A program made the translations under genes and the position numbers. DNA of 64,000 nucleotides from Amorphophallus konjac. Lineage: Eukaryota; Streptophyta; Magnoliopsida; Alismatales; Araceae. Position 1 is the stretch's first letter; each line of letters opens with the position of its first letter. This document shows positions 1 to 11,117 of the stretch, one piece after another. The notes beneath the pieces were generated by a model. That model was not told the origin of the DNA, ran no database searches, and worked only from the letters and a program-made list of their open reading frames with translations. Location of the stretch: positions 10,378,856 to 10,442,855 of the forward strand of contig CM040117.1 of assembly GCA_022559845.1 (NCBI GenBank). Reading direction: 5' to 3'.

Positions 1-1
1 G

Positions 2-1347
2 ATTCTCTACTTACTTTCTGTTTTATTTCGGATTCCGAATACAGTGGCCAAGAAGCTTGATTCTATTCAATGCAGGTTCTTTTGGCATCGTAGTGGAGGC
101 AGATGTAGGGGTTGACATGACATAGCTTGAGGAAGGGTAGCTAATAGCAAAGGTACAAGGAGGTTTGGGGTTAAAGCAGGTAAGAGATTTCAACGTGGCT
201 CTTTTGGGTAAGTGGCTCTGGAAGCTGGCCTGTGGAGAGGATGGGTTATAGGCACAGTTGATCAAGCAACGATACTTCGAGAGATGAGAGTCTGGGACTT
301 GCTCCTTCTCCCCTCTACAAGACTTATCTTTGGCGGGATATCATCTCTTGCAAGGATGTTCTTCACTCAAGTGTGAGGGTCCGTCTAGGAAATGGCCTCA
401 AAAGCCTTTTCTGAATAGATAGATGGTGTGGAGAATTCCTCTTGGAGGCTTTGCTCCCTAGCCTCTTTGCGATAGCTTCGGATCCCTGGGTGTAGTCTCT
501 CTTGCTTTTGACCACCTCCTCCTGGAGGTTCTTGGGCACCTACTTTCAGATGGGATCTCAGACAGGAGTTGAGCAATTTCAGGGCCTTCTCTCTCTCCTA
601 CTTACCTAACATCCTCGGGACAGTGAGGATGTGTGGGTTTGGAGGTGGGAGGAGGGAGGAGAGAGGCTCATTTATAGTCAGATCGGCATATATTGTCATC
701 TCAGATGAAGATGTTCGCCACTGCTTTCATGATCAAGTGTGGAGACTGAAGAGTCCCTTGAAGGTAAAAATTCTGGCGTGGAGAGTCTCTCATGGGAGGT
801 TACCGACTGGAGACAGACTGTCCCGCTTCCTTCCGAGCATTTTACAGACCTATTGTCTATGTGATGAGGACAACGAGTCCCTTGATCAACTGTTCGTAGG
901 CTGCACCTACTCACAAAGGGTGTGGAGGGAGATCGCTAGAAGGACTAGTTGCAACATCGCCCAGAGTTGTGATGTTCACCACCTGCTTAGGTATTGGGAT
1001 AGACCTTGACCTCTCCGAACTGATAGGATGGTGAGGTGGCTCATCCTTCACGCCACACTGTGGACGCTGTGGTGGGAGCGGGACAATCGAATATTTAGGA
1101 GGGAGTCTCGGGATGAGGACATTGTTGCTTCTTTTGTTTGTGCTAGAGTAAGGGCATGGGTTGTCACTCTTCATAATGTGAATTCCTTTCTCCTCTTTTT
1201 CGCTATTTGGGGGGTTAGGTGTATCCACACACTCTTTATGTGGAATTCTTTTGTATAGGTTTTTGGGGTTGCCTTTTTGGGTTGTGACAGCCTATACTTG
1301 TATTTATACATTAGTGGTACTACCCATTTTCAAAAAATATATATATA
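2..1347 (+). mobile_element. L1-type LINE, 3' part of ORF2 (degenerate)
   Basis: One plus-strand frame, broken by stops, reads the end of a plant L1 ORF2. Near 5-95 it encodes FRIPNTVAKKLDSIQCRFFW, typical of the region after the reverse transcriptase domain. At 738-950 lies the RT-associated zinc-binding domain (zf-RVT), with VWRLKSPLKVKILAWRVSHG followed by a CLCDEDNESLDQLFVGC Cys cluster. Near 1030-1100 comes the usual LILHATLWTLWWERDNRIF tail. The frame continues through a TGA at 1007. The element fades out at an A/AT-rich stretch around 1330-1347. The 5' part lies off the left edge. It is antisense to the SNF4-like gene and sits in that gene's third visible intron. It is not functional. 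Confidence 0.85.
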
Positions 1348-1745
1348 GTTGCTTTTATTATTAAATTGTGGAACTCCCACTTTACCAAAGAATCTCCTTA
1401 CAAGCCTTCTAGTATTGAAAAATTTAGAACAATAAGCACATTAGAGGGAAACTTGTGCACTATTTTGCATATCTTTTGTTCCTCTGCAGTGCTCCCCAAC
1501 AATGAAAAGTTTTGATCTCCAACAAGCCCCCCAGGCCAACATGCACGCACGTAGGTACCATATTCATGCATGAACAAGTTTATTTGAGAATGCAATAACA
1601 TGAAGGAAAGGAAAATGAGGGTGTTTACAGAAAATAGCAAAATGTAGTCCATTGTAAAAGGATATGGAAATCAACATAAAGCACCAGCAAGGAAAAAGTG
1701 AAAAGCAACACTGACTAACCTAAGATAAATTCAAACTCAACTTAC

Positions 1746-3241
1746 CACACGCTGAAATGTTTCATTGTCCACATCCATGCTCATTCTGCTTGTGGGTGTG
1801 TCAGGACTCGGGATTGGAAGAACAGGATCAGGTTCCCTTGTCAAAAGCACCGTATTCACTATACCATAGTTCCCTGTCACAAAAGGTTGGCGTTCATCAT
1901 GCCGCCATTCTCCATCAACAAAAAACTTGTACTGCATTGAAAAATGTAATAAGCATTAAGTCTTCAGAATAACAAAAGGTAACATCGTATGTACGTAACG
2001 GTATAGAGGGATGAGGCTCCAATGACAATGATCATGACATAAGCACACATGTATCGCCATTTTCCGATGCATTGATCATTACAGGTTACATGTATGCACA
2101 TTCAAAGAGCCGTTAAATTATTAGATGATGTCTTCACTTACACAAAAAGCAGTCAGCATGACCATCAAAGGTGGAAATCAAATGCCTGGCTTTCTTTTAT
2201 AATATTCATGAGCAGCAGTGACTGAACAAAATTGGTGCAGTGTTTGAAGGAAGACATTGCAGGAGGAAGAAACTTGAAGGAACATGTACTCCATTGTGCA
2301 CGAAGTTTGGAGATTTTATAAATTATTTGCTCTTATAGGGCTAGAGTTAGCTAATAAACATCTCACTGAACATTACTTTTGTACATCCCCTTCCTTTTTA
2401 GTTGGGCACATAGATGAGAGATCTGCCATCATATTCCTTTTGCGGCTCGTTTTTCTTGGCATATGCATGTATTTGTGTCACAATTTCTCTTCACTTCTTA
2501 TGTTGTCTTTCTTTTTCATTTTATTGACTTTCTGATCCAAGTATGATAGTTAGGGGTCTTCTTCTTGCACTCAGCTAAGGCAGGCTATAGTCAGCCATTG
2601 TTTATTATGGAATTTCAAATAATTCAGATAAACAAACTAGCATCACTTGCAAAATAGAACTCACCTGATGGAATCCAGGTGTCAAGCTGCAGATAGCCTG
2701 AAATACTGTAGGGCAACCCTCCACTGGGGACATTGGTAAGTGTTCAGACCACCTAAGCATGGCATGTCAACATGCACACAAAATTAGAAGTAAAAAATGC
2801 AACAAGACAGAAAATAGCGAAAATCAAGCACTTTATTAGTGTACATTCCTATGGACCTAAGGATAAGAATCTAAGCAAACAGAGCAAGTTACGGACTTCA
2901 AAAATGCATATTTGCTGGTAGGACTGGAATGTTCTTTGCCACGAGGTGGGGAAAAAAAATTACAAGTGCATCATTGAAAACAAATCTCCAGAGAGTCTCC
3001 TTCCGTTGCATGTCTAAACGGGTGCCAATTTCACCCATAACCCGCTGTAATCAAAAGCTAATTGAAGACGACTGCACCAATAAAAGGAAAAGGTAATATA
3101 TCTTCTCAAAACTGACCTTGTGAAAGAACCGGTAAGGAAGACCCTCCTTCCACCATACGGCCAGAAGAACCGAGTGGGGATCAGCACAGCGCCCGCCGCT
3201 CCACTGGCATCTTGTCCTGCGTCCGCCTCCGATGAAAACAT
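1746..3241 (-). CDS. SNF4: SNF4-like (KIN beta-gamma) SnRK1 regulatory subunit, first three coding exons
   Basis: This is the N-terminal 133 residues of a plant SNF1-related kinase regulatory subunit. The family joins a glycogen/starch-binding CBM48 domain to four CBS repeats and acts as the gamma subunit of the SnRK1 energy-sensing kinase. Exon 1 (3241-3117) starts at an ATG and encodes [15 protein letters not shown]. Exon 2 (2752-2665) encodes [18 protein letters not shown]. Exon 3 (1931-1746) encodes [20 protein letters not shown] and [11 protein letters not shown]. Each junction has GT/AG sites (donors at 3116, 2664 and 1745) and the phases fit: an Arg codon is split between exons 1 and 2, and phase is 0 between exons 2 and 3. 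No stop interrupts the spliced frame. The CBS exons are absent between 1 and 1745, so they probably lie left of the window beyond the LINE. The family is certain from the sequence; expression is not shown. Confidence 0.9.
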
Positions 3242-4259
3242 TTGCCCAGATGTTCAGCTTGTGGGGTGATACTGAACCGAACCCAAAGTAGAACTCTTCG
3301 AAGTTGCAGATCCCAGCTCCTCCACGAGATTAACCCCGCTAGTCTCCAAGTCGAATAACCACCGCCTGCCCCGATGCTGCTCTTCCTCGCGGGACCTCAT
3401 GAAGATCCCCAAGAACGGAGGTCACATCCCATTTCAAAGCACCCACCCCAACTCCAACAAATGCAAGTGTCTCCCCGTGGAGGGCAAAAAAATAAATAAG
3501 AAGATATACAGACAGATAAACGAGGAACAAAGCGGAATTCAACCCGAACTGGAGCTACTTCCTGCTGCGGGATCCTCCACAGCGAGCGCAGAGGAACCCT
3601 CAGTGATCACCCATTCCAAGCCTACAGATGTTTAGGGCCGCATGGGCGGATGCAACCCCGAATCTCCGGCGCAACCCCCCCCCCACACACACACTCGAAA
3701 AAAAAAAACCGGCGCAACGCTCGAGCAAGATCTCAAACGAAAGGAACAAACAAGTCCAATGGCGCCCCAAAATTTCCACCAAATCCCCCTCCCACCGCAC
3801 AACAAGGAGCCCCCAATCTGACGCCTCCCCCCCCCTCCTCCCAACCCCAACTCCGATCCCGGCGCGGGAAGGTCCTCGGAACCCTAATTCGCAGTGGTGG
3901 AGATGCGGAAATGGAAAGCTGTGCGTCCGTAACCCTAGAAAAATGGAACTGTTTATTCAGCGCGGAGAACCAGATCGGTGGTCGTGCGTCGAAAACACAG
4001 AGAAGAACGACGATAAAGAAAAACGAAGAGGAAGGTAAAATGACGAAAAAAACACATAAATTATAACACATAAATACGGAAGAGGGAGTATGTGGAGAGA
4101 GGGAGAGAGGGGGGGAATAATTCTGCCGTCTTTTTTTTTCAACTGATTACTGCCATTTAATTATTCCTTTTTTAATGACTAATATGATGGGGGAATAAAT
4201 AAAAAGGTGGAGGTGAAGAGGAAGACGGGCAGCTCATGCGCAAAGGGGTGGGCGACGGG

Positions 4260-4262
<3 letters not shown>
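3242..4262 (-). promoter_or_regulatory. 5' UTR and promoter region of the SNF4-like gene
   Basis: This is the region upstream of the start codon at 3241. It holds no convincing coding sequence. On the minus strand it carries AGGGTT boxes near 3890 and 3935, common around plant transcription starts, and pyrimidine-rich leader-like tracts between 3630 and 4130. A 5' UTR intron is possible, since the sequence just upstream of the ATG follows an AG, but I cannot place its donor. The start site is not resolved. Confidence 0.4.

Positions 4263-4338
<76 letters not shown>
4263..4338. repeat. (CT)17(AG)21 microsatellite forming a perfect palindrome
   Basis: A run of 17 CT units (4263-4296) is followed immediately by 21 AG units (4297-4338). 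The two halves are reverse complements with no spacer, so the 34-bp arms could extrude as a cruciform, and GA/CT tracts can also form triplex DNA. It lies about 1 kb upstream of the SNF4-like start codon, where GAGA/CT tracts are common in plant promoters. Confidence 0.95.
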
Positions 4339-4342
<4 letters not shown>

Positions 4343-4853
4343 GGTTGGGGTAAAATTATCACGTCACATAGAAGGCACAGTAGCGCACCGTGTGCCGGCC
4401 CCATGCGGGGGCCGGAGGGCCCTCCACGAGTTTCCCGGGCAAGGGATCGAGTGGTCGTACGCTGACTGAGATTTCTGGGTAGAGTGAGATGGGAGTACAC
4501 GTGGACTCCATGAATTTTCCTCCTCCACTCACGATATGCTCTGTACTATCATCACATTGCGCCAATATCATAACACAGCAAATGAACAAACTCCGCAGCG
4601 AGTGCGATGGGCGATATGGGGACCGTGGCGCCTCTCAATTGGTCGGCACATAGAACGAAGAACATAAGACACCATGAGTCGTAAATGGGAGGAGTGGCCA
4701 AAGTGCTCCGCCATTACTACGCCAGTTTCGGGGGGCATCACCGACATATGTGTCAAGACAAAATAAATAGGTTTGGTCATTTCTAATGTCGCATGGACTC
4801 GCGTTGTGTTGGAGAATCCAAACATTTGATCAGAATTCCAATTCAGTTGTAGG
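4339..4853. other. Intergenic, no feature recognised
   Basis: Unique-looking sequence between the CT/AG palindrome and the MITE. I see no gene-like frame, RNA gene or repeat. Positions 4845-4853 form the left copy of the MITE target duplication. Confidence 0.5.
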
Positions 4854-5499
4854 CACTGTTTTAAAGCTCAGTCTTGATCGGTCGGTCTGACTGGTTAACC
4901 CGTAATTCAATCTCAAAACTGGGTTAGAACTGTGACTATACTGTTTTAGATCCAAAACTCAATTAAACCTAGTTAACTCGGTCTAACCCACCTGACCCGG
5001 TCGACCCACTAAAACCTGCGTGAGTCAGCTGGGTCCAACTCCTAGGCATATTTTTTATTTGTTTAATTTTCACTTTTTTAAATTAGTATGAAAAAATATA
5101 GAAGATGAGGAGGTTTATGGCTCCTCTCTTTAAAGTCACAAATGTATAGTCATTTTGAGACTCTAAATTTCTAACTTTCTAATTTATGAAGTTGAACGGA
5201 TTTGGGAAGACACGAGAAGATTCTAACTTTCTAACTTATTTGAAGTTGAGTTGTAACCCTTCTTCGTGAGTGCGGAATGACAGAAGGAAGTCAAGATTCA
5301 AGAAGGAAGCCGACTCTAGTCTTACGGGTCAAGATTCATATTTCTAAGTCAATGTATCTTAAAATTTTATGGCGGTTTATAATATTAACATAAACGGTTC
5401 TAGTCATACGGGTCACGGGTCAACCCGAATGGTTAAATAAATTGACCCGTGACCCACTAATCTAATCAGGTCAAACTCTGAGTCGGATTTTAAAACATT
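4854..5499. mobile_element. MULE-like MITE with imperfect terminal inverted repeats
   Basis: The left end starts CACTGTTTTAAA and the reverse complement of the right end starts CCAATGTTTTAAAA, followed on both sides by related GACTC/GGTC-rich sequence. The interior is full of short GGGTCAACCCG-type blocks on both strands. Flanking nonamers AGTTGTAGG (4845-4853) and GGTTGTAAG (5500-5508) agree at 7 of 9 positions, as expected of a decayed 9-bp Mutator-type target duplication. There is no transposase. The hand alignment leaves the exact ends uncertain by a few bases. Confidence 0.6.
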
Positions 5500-5508
5500 G
5501 GTTGTAAG

Positions 5509-6350
5509 AAGATCTCGATGTCCATCACTAATTCTGAGCTCAAAGTATACATTAGTGCTTGGTTTGTTTGTAAGACGGTACAAGAGTTTGATGATACTTA
5601 GGTTGTTATTGGAATGGATAGTGGGTATAGGGATTTTTTTAAAATCTATGGAGAAAGAGCAAACTGTCTAGGCATCTTTTAGAGATTTTGAGCTCTCATC
5701 CTTTTTCTCTTTTTCTCTCTCTAAATCTCGAAATTTTTATAAAATAAAAGATGATGGAACATTGAGACATTTGAAAATAAATTTAAGAGGTGAAAATTCC
5801 AATGATTGAAATTCTTAAAATCACTCCCGAACATCTATTCCAAACGCTACCTCAAATGCTTACTAAATCAGAGATAGTTGATCACAGGCCCCTTTCTACG
5901 TACCTAGTGGCAGATTTCATTCTTTCACTAGTTCTGTCTGCAAGGAACAGATGGGGTTGGCCCTAAATGTTTGAATTCTAGAGGGAGCAATCGGATTGAT
6001 ACTATCCCAACATTCAAGATTTAATGCCAGGCTATGTAATCAAATATCCACGAAATCACCCTCTAAGTTGGAAGTAAAGGGTTGCTTGGTTGTAATATAA
6101 TGACACCTTTTATTATAAAATTATTTTTATATTAAAAATGATACAAATGAGATGTTTGGAGTGTTAAAAATGAGATGTGAGATATTCAATGTTTACAATG
6201 TGTGAGTTGTGTTCTTTAGTTGGTGCGGGACTTTAGTCATACATTGGTAAAACTAAAGATGTGTGAATTTATACATTGGTGGGCTTCTACTTCTTTGTTC
6301 TTAGGTACTCGAGGAAGTTTGTACTACCCCATGCGCACACACGCACGCAT
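5509..6350. other. AT-rich intergenic sequence, nothing recognised
   Basis: There is no coding frame of note. The part from about 6060 onward is AT-rich, and the stretch near 6215-6290 reads like the promoter side of a copia LTR, but no clear LTR border or target duplication was found. Confidence 0.4.
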
Positions 6351-6999
6351 TCAGCTAGGCCGAGATAGGGCGGGGTGCGTGTCTTCTTCTTTTTGATCCA
6401 GAGGGCGTTGGGTACATCCTCATCAAAAGGGGCGCGACTCTTCGGGAATCGAAGGGTCGTGAGAATCCTAATCGATCGTCGGTTTCGGAAGTTAATGCCC
6501 TCATCTAAAGGGGTGCAACTCCTGAGAAGCCAAAGGGTTGTGAGAATCCTAATCGACCGAAGAGTCTACAAAAGGGACTCTTCGTTTAACCCTTGGGGAC
6601 TACAGAACTCTTGCATTGGAGTTTTGGTTCTTCTTGCCTCTCTCTTTGCTCATTGTGCACATAGAAGGTGGACGAGTTCCTGAGGTTGTCTTCGACGTGC
6701 ATTCTATCCTGGGGGAAGGTCATGGACTCCTTCGCATCGATATGATGGGGACGATATATTCTCTAAGGATAGTCCTTTTGGGTGGCTCGGCTAAGTTTCC
6801 TAACCCTATTTTTCTCGTTCTTTGTTGCATAACTATGAATGTAATTTCCTTTTGGTATTTTTATGGATCTTGACCTTTTCTGCATAGTGAAACAATCTTT
6901 GTGGATTATATCTGGGGTGTGTTGATCTGTTTATTATCTTTGGTTGCATCCCGCTTCTATTTTGTAACAATCTTAAAGAAGATATCCGCCATTTTTACC
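6351..6999 (+). repeat. Copia LTR/leader-like sequence with an 81-bp tandem duplication
   Basis: Two adjacent diverged copies (6418-6498 and 6499 to about 6565) share CCTCATC(A/T)AAAGGGG and GTGAGAATCCTAATCGA. A stretch near 6566-6580 (CTACAAAAGGGACTCTTCG) resembles a TATA-type element and leader. The position immediately before a copia gag supports an LTR and untranslated leader, but no primer-binding site or LTR end is convincing. Confidence 0.45.
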
Positions 7000-7566
7000 A
7001 TGTCATCTGTCATCGCATCGTGGATTGATATGTCTAGGATGCCCGAGAAGTTTGCCGAACAGCACTTCAAGCGATGGCAACATTGCATGAAGATCTAGTT
7101 CGCCATTATCGGGTTGATCTCAATGATAAAGACAGATTGTCCAAAACTGGATGAAAATGATCCTAATAGTATAAGAGCAGTTGAAGAGTGGAAGCAACGA
7201 GATTGTATATCTCACGGATGCATCTCATTGGCTTTGTCTAATGTGCTCTTTGATGTAAATAGTTCTTCCTCTCTCATTGCAAAGGCTCAGTGGGAGGAAC
7301 TTGACCAGAAATATAATACTAAGGATCTCGATATTGAAAAATACTCAATTACCAAGTTCCTAAAATTTCATATGGTTGAGGGCAAGTCAGTATATGAATA
7401 GGTTCATGAGTTTTTTCTAATGCTCCATGGGCTGGTTGATGTTGAGATGAAACTTCCAGAAAAGTTCGGTGATGGCTATTATTGAGAAGTTTCCTAAGTC
7501 GTGGGAAGACTTTTGAATGTCTCTAGAGCATCACAAGGGGACTCTTAATCTAGATGACTGTTGGGT
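7000..7566 (+). pseudogene. Copia retrotransposon gag fragment (UBN2-type)
   Basis: The frame starting at ATG 7000 encodes the copia Gag signature: FAEQHFKRWQHCMKI, then IRAVEEWKQRDCISHGC, AKAQWEELDQKY and TKFLKFHMVEGKSVYE, then VHEFFLMLHGL. In-frame stops lie at 7096-7098 and 7399-7401. The second is between VYE and VHEF, where the family has Gln, so it is a CAG to TAG change. A frameshift near 7475 restores AIIEKFPKSWEDF. Similarity ends near 7566 and no zinc knuckle, protease or integrase follows, so the element was truncated there, probably by the neighbouring insertions. Confidence 0.75.
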
Positions 7567-8325
7567 GAGGGAAGGAATACAACGAAGAAGGAAAATACGG
7601 GAGTTTGATATATCTCGGGTATCCTCCTTACGGGTGCATGTCTCTCACGGCGGTATCGGGCACTCTCCTTTCACGGAAAGTCGAAAAGGGTCGAATGGCA
7701 CGGAAGTGTCGAGATAAAGGTTAACCGGACAAGATGCGGGCATGCCAGTCGATCTCTTGACAATCACTCATGGAACCAAGGTTTGACCGGGGAAGCGCCA
7801 CCAGGGCGCGGCACGTGGGCTCGGGCGACCGGGCGACACGTGGAGAGAAGGGGTTCCATGTGTGCGAGTGCGTAGGTGATTGCGGGAATCGTGTACATGA
7901 TGTCTTTCCCCACCGGCCGCAAGCAACCAGTGTTTATTTACATCGGATTGAATCTGAATACCTTCGTTCCATGCTGAAGAGAAGTCTGTATATGTGTCTG
8001 AAGCCGTGGGTAGAGGGCTAGGGGGCATTCAGTAGCTAGGGGTGCGTGTTGGACCCAGGGGTGTTTACTGGGGTTAGGGTGTCAGGCACGGATGCCGAGT
8101 GGCGTAGATAGAAGACTGAAGGCCGGGACGTCGGTGCGAGAGCACTCGTCCAATCGGCGGTGTTGTGCTGAGACGTATATTTCTTTACAGGAAAGCCGTA
8201 ATGGTCAAAGTACAACTGGCGCATGCCACAGGACAATTCCGACACGTGGGTCGGTCCCCGGGTCGATGTGTGATGAATGAACACATCTGCGTTTATAGAG
8301 AGCTCCTCCCGTGGCATGGGCCATA
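7567..8325. other. GC-rich repeat-derived flank, unassigned
   Basis: This GC-rich, CG-dense stretch differs in composition from the AT-rich left side. It is the left flank of the Tekay insertion and would be continuous with 18491 onward before that insertion. That makes it a candidate for the 3' LTR or upstream part of the outer Tat-A element. No LTR border, primer site or coding domain was found. Confidence 0.35.
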
Positions 8326-8330
8326 GCCGT

Positions 8331-10953
8331 TGTAATATCCCAGACCTTTCGGATCCCTCTTCGTGGGTCCCGGATCTTATCTTCGGAGTGTTCGGCTCCA
8401 TTGTGTCCGAAATTTCGTTTCGGTCATTCTTCGTATTCGGATCGGCGCGATCCGGAGTTGTTTCGGAGGCCCGGAGGCGTTCCGCGGCTTTTCCGCGTGT
8501 GTTTTCCGATTTCCGGTGTGTGTTTCGGCTGTTTCTTCGGAAGCTCGTTGCGGGTGGACCGGGCCGTTCACCTGGGCACGAGTGGTACCGTTGCGATCGG
8601 TGCGTTCCGAGGATCCCAAAAATGTACTTTTTAATTTTTCGGTATTTTTTTCAAAAAAATCGGATTTTCTATATATTCCCATTTTCTTTTCTTTTCTTTT
8701 TCTTATTTTCTCTTTTCTTCTTCTTCCTTCCTCTCTCTCTCACGCGACCGTGGCCGCCTCTCTCTCTCCTTCTCTCCCGTTTGACCGTGCCGACCCCCGT
8801 TCCGGCTGTAGACGGCGGCGGTGCGACGGCGCGAGGACGTGGGTGACGTAGTGGCGATCGTGCGGGCATACGGTGAGCGTGGGAAGCGTGGGGAGGCGAG
8901 ATTCTAACGGCGTTCTTCGCGGCTTCGAGCTCGGATCGGAGCGTTTCGTCACGAACCGGAGGTAGGGTGACGTTCCTTAGCCTCTTGTCTTCCTTCCCCG
9001 TGAGTTTCGGCTCGAGACGAGGTCGAGAGGGGTTTATTTTGAGCTGGGAAGGGTTGATCATGCCGCGGGGTGAGTTCGTCCGATCCATCGTTTTGAGCCC
9101 CGATTTCACGGTTTAAGGGCGTAGGAGCATGCTAGGGGGCTTAGGGGTTCTTCTCTCGCCATTTCCCCCTCCGTGGGGCTTGTTTTGAGGCCGATTGGGC
9201 GATTCCGACGGGGTTCGCCGTTTTCGCGCCGGTGAGCGATGTGCGGTCGAACCAGTGACCACATAACCCTTATGCGGTCCTGTTCGGACCGTTCATCGGC
9301 TCGGCGCGCTTTGGCTGGGGCTTGGCGCGCAGTGGGCTTGGACGGTCTATCTTGGGACCGCATATCCTAATGTGCGGCCCCACAGCGACCGCCCAACCCT
9401 AGGGTTTTTGACCGTTGTGCAGTGCACTGGGATGTGCGGCCAGGAGCTGGCCGCATAACCCTTTGTACGGCCAGGTGCTGGCCGTACATCCCCTAGTGCT
9501 ATGGTTGGATGTGCGGTCTGGCCTTGACCGCACAACCCCTGAACGGCTAAGCCGTAGCCGCTCTTCCCCAAGTGCGGCCAAGGACTAACCGTCCAGGCTT
9601 TTTATCATTGGGAGACGAGCGGCCAGGAGCTGACCGTTCCTCACCCACGTGCGGTCAAGAGTTGACCGCACATCTGTTTGAACGGTCCTGTGTTGGCCGT
9701 TCATATGCCGTTTGGACCCTAGGTGGAACGGTCCTGATCTGACCGTTCAAACCCTTGTGCGGTCCCTGTGTGACCGCACATCCCTGAGCGGCCCAGTGTG
9801 GACCGTTCAAGGGGATGGGTTGCGTCGGCGTGTCTCTCGTCGTACAGAATGTACCGGGAGATGTCGTTGTCGGCTTTTGTCACCGTGCGACGGCGTTGGT
9901 ACAAGGAGCGTTCCGCGTACCGGCCCTTGTGACGTTTTCCGTTGGCTTGAGAGTCTACTCCTTCAGTGACCCTCCACTAGTCGTAGCCTACCAGTACGCG
10001 GTACCGGTCGCACCTGGGAGTGGTGTACGGGCTTACCCTTAGAGGTGGTTTGTGGACCGGTTGCCGTCGGGCCCCACGTCTTGCAGCCAGAGTCCGGCTG
10101 AGGGGAAAACCGGTCAGAGGGCCAGACCAGGGACACGCGGTCTGTGTGTGCACACGTGGTTGGGGGCGGTTGGACCCACGTCGACGGGCGTGACCCCAAC
10201 TAGTCACTTGTTTGTGGATACTTATGTGGTGTTCGTGCCTTGGGTAGGCGCTACCACGTCAGGCAGTTCACCTGCGGTGCGGTGTAAGTCGTCAGGGGAC
10301 GCTACCGGCTGTGCTTCTAGTGGGAGGTACTCCTGTCGAGTACGGAGTGACAGACTGTTAGTCGTGTGTTTCCGACCTTCAGGTTTTGCCGGGTCGACCG
10401 TTGAGTTCCGGTTGTCTCTCCGTGGCACGTGTGCGATTTGCATGCTGTAGGACCTTTCTTTGGTAGAGTACATGGCTTTCCTTTGCGAGGTACTCTCCTA
10501 CCGCTGGCGTAGTGGTTTCTCGTTTTACGAGGTAGGGTTCGAGTGATCCCTACTGAGTCTTGTTCTGAGACTCATTCCCTACGTGTTTTCACCGTGTGTC
10601 AGGTGAGGCGCCGCCCCTGGGGAGCGCGTCTGGGGTGCAGCGTGGTGCGGGTGCCCAGAGGTAGTGCCAGAGGTCAGAGCCGGGGTATGTCCCGTGTAGC
10701 TGTACTTTTCTTTCTTGTCTCTGTACTAGTTGTGGACTACTGTTGTTGTTATTTATTTTCTGTTGTGGACCATGTAAAATGCTAATTTATTTCCTGCTTC
10801 ATATTATAATTGTTTAATTTCTGCAATTACTTGTGATACTTGTGTAGTTTCCACACCATCCTTCTAACCCTTCCGAGTCTTCGGACTCGTGGGTGGCGGT
10901 GCGAGTCTCGGGTTATCGGGCCTTCCCGGTAATCGAATTCTCGGGTCGTTACA
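8331..10953 (+). repeat. 5' LTR of the Tekay-type element
   Basis: A 2,623-bp direct repeat of 15859-18485, beginning TG and ending CA. It contains a pyrimidine-rich block (8680-8790), a dense palindrome array (9242-9807) and a GC-rich 3' half. The two LTRs differ by scattered substitutions and small indels, including extra bases near 16930 in the 3' copy. I judge them a few percent diverged, but did not count this pair. Confidence 0.93.
9242..9807. repeat. Array of 14 short palindromes (7-bp arms, about 7-nt spacer) in the 5' LTR
   Basis: Fourteen sites have the form NNCGGYC, about 7 nt, then GRCCGNN. Examples are TGCGGTC-N7-GACCGCA at 9651 and 9758, TGCGGCC-N7-GGCCGCA near 9435, TACGGCC-N7-GGCCGTA near 9476, AACGGTC-N7-GACCGTT at 9727 and TGCGGTC-N7-GACCGCA near 9513. 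Others have one to four mismatched arm positions. Spacing is mostly 28-46 bp, with one gap near 9300-9370. Spacer sequences differ while the arms co-vary, so the palindrome, not just the sequence, appears conserved. Confidence 0.85.
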
Positions 10954-10955
10954 GC

Positions 10956-10967
10956 TGGTATCAGAGC
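10956..10967 (+). other. Primer-binding site, initiator Met-tRNA type
   Basis: TGGTATCAGAGC lies two bases after the 5' LTR end. It matches the 3' end of plant initiator methionine tRNA, the usual first-strand primer of chromoviruses. Confidence 0.9.
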
Positions 10968-11117
10968 GCGGTTGTGGAATTATGCGAGAATCATAGGTGA
11001 TTGTAGTGGTCCACTAGTCCACAATAATGATGTACAGTTGACACTGGCATCGGGCATCGTGCGTTTTTCTTGACCTTGCCGTTCTCGTGTTTTCTATCTT
11101 TTACTTCAGGAGCGAGC

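Noticed and set aside
1398..1652. CBS-domain exon of the SNF4-like gene in the minus-strand frame
   Set aside because: The translation has no CBS signature and no fitting splice sites; it is intron sequence.
3628..4071. Overlapping plus-strand frames of 110-138 codons upstream of the SNF4-like gene
   Set aside because: Low-complexity Pro/Arg/Lys-rich translations of pyrimidine/purine leader sequence on the strand opposite to the gene, with no family resemblance.
4854..5499. tRNA or SINE origin of the GGTTAACCC-rich block
   Set aside because: No A/B box arrangement, no foldable cloverleaf and no A-rich tail; terminal inverted repeats fit a MITE better.
8277..8851. Frames of 160-190 codons in the Tekay LTR
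   Set aside because: They are present in both LTRs, in several overlapping frames, and rich in Phe/Leu/Ser from CT-rich DNA; no domain. LTR sequence, not a gene.
10956..10967. tRNA gene at TGGTATCAGAGC
   Set aside because: Only the primer-complementary dozen bases are present, directly after an LTR; it is a primer-binding site.
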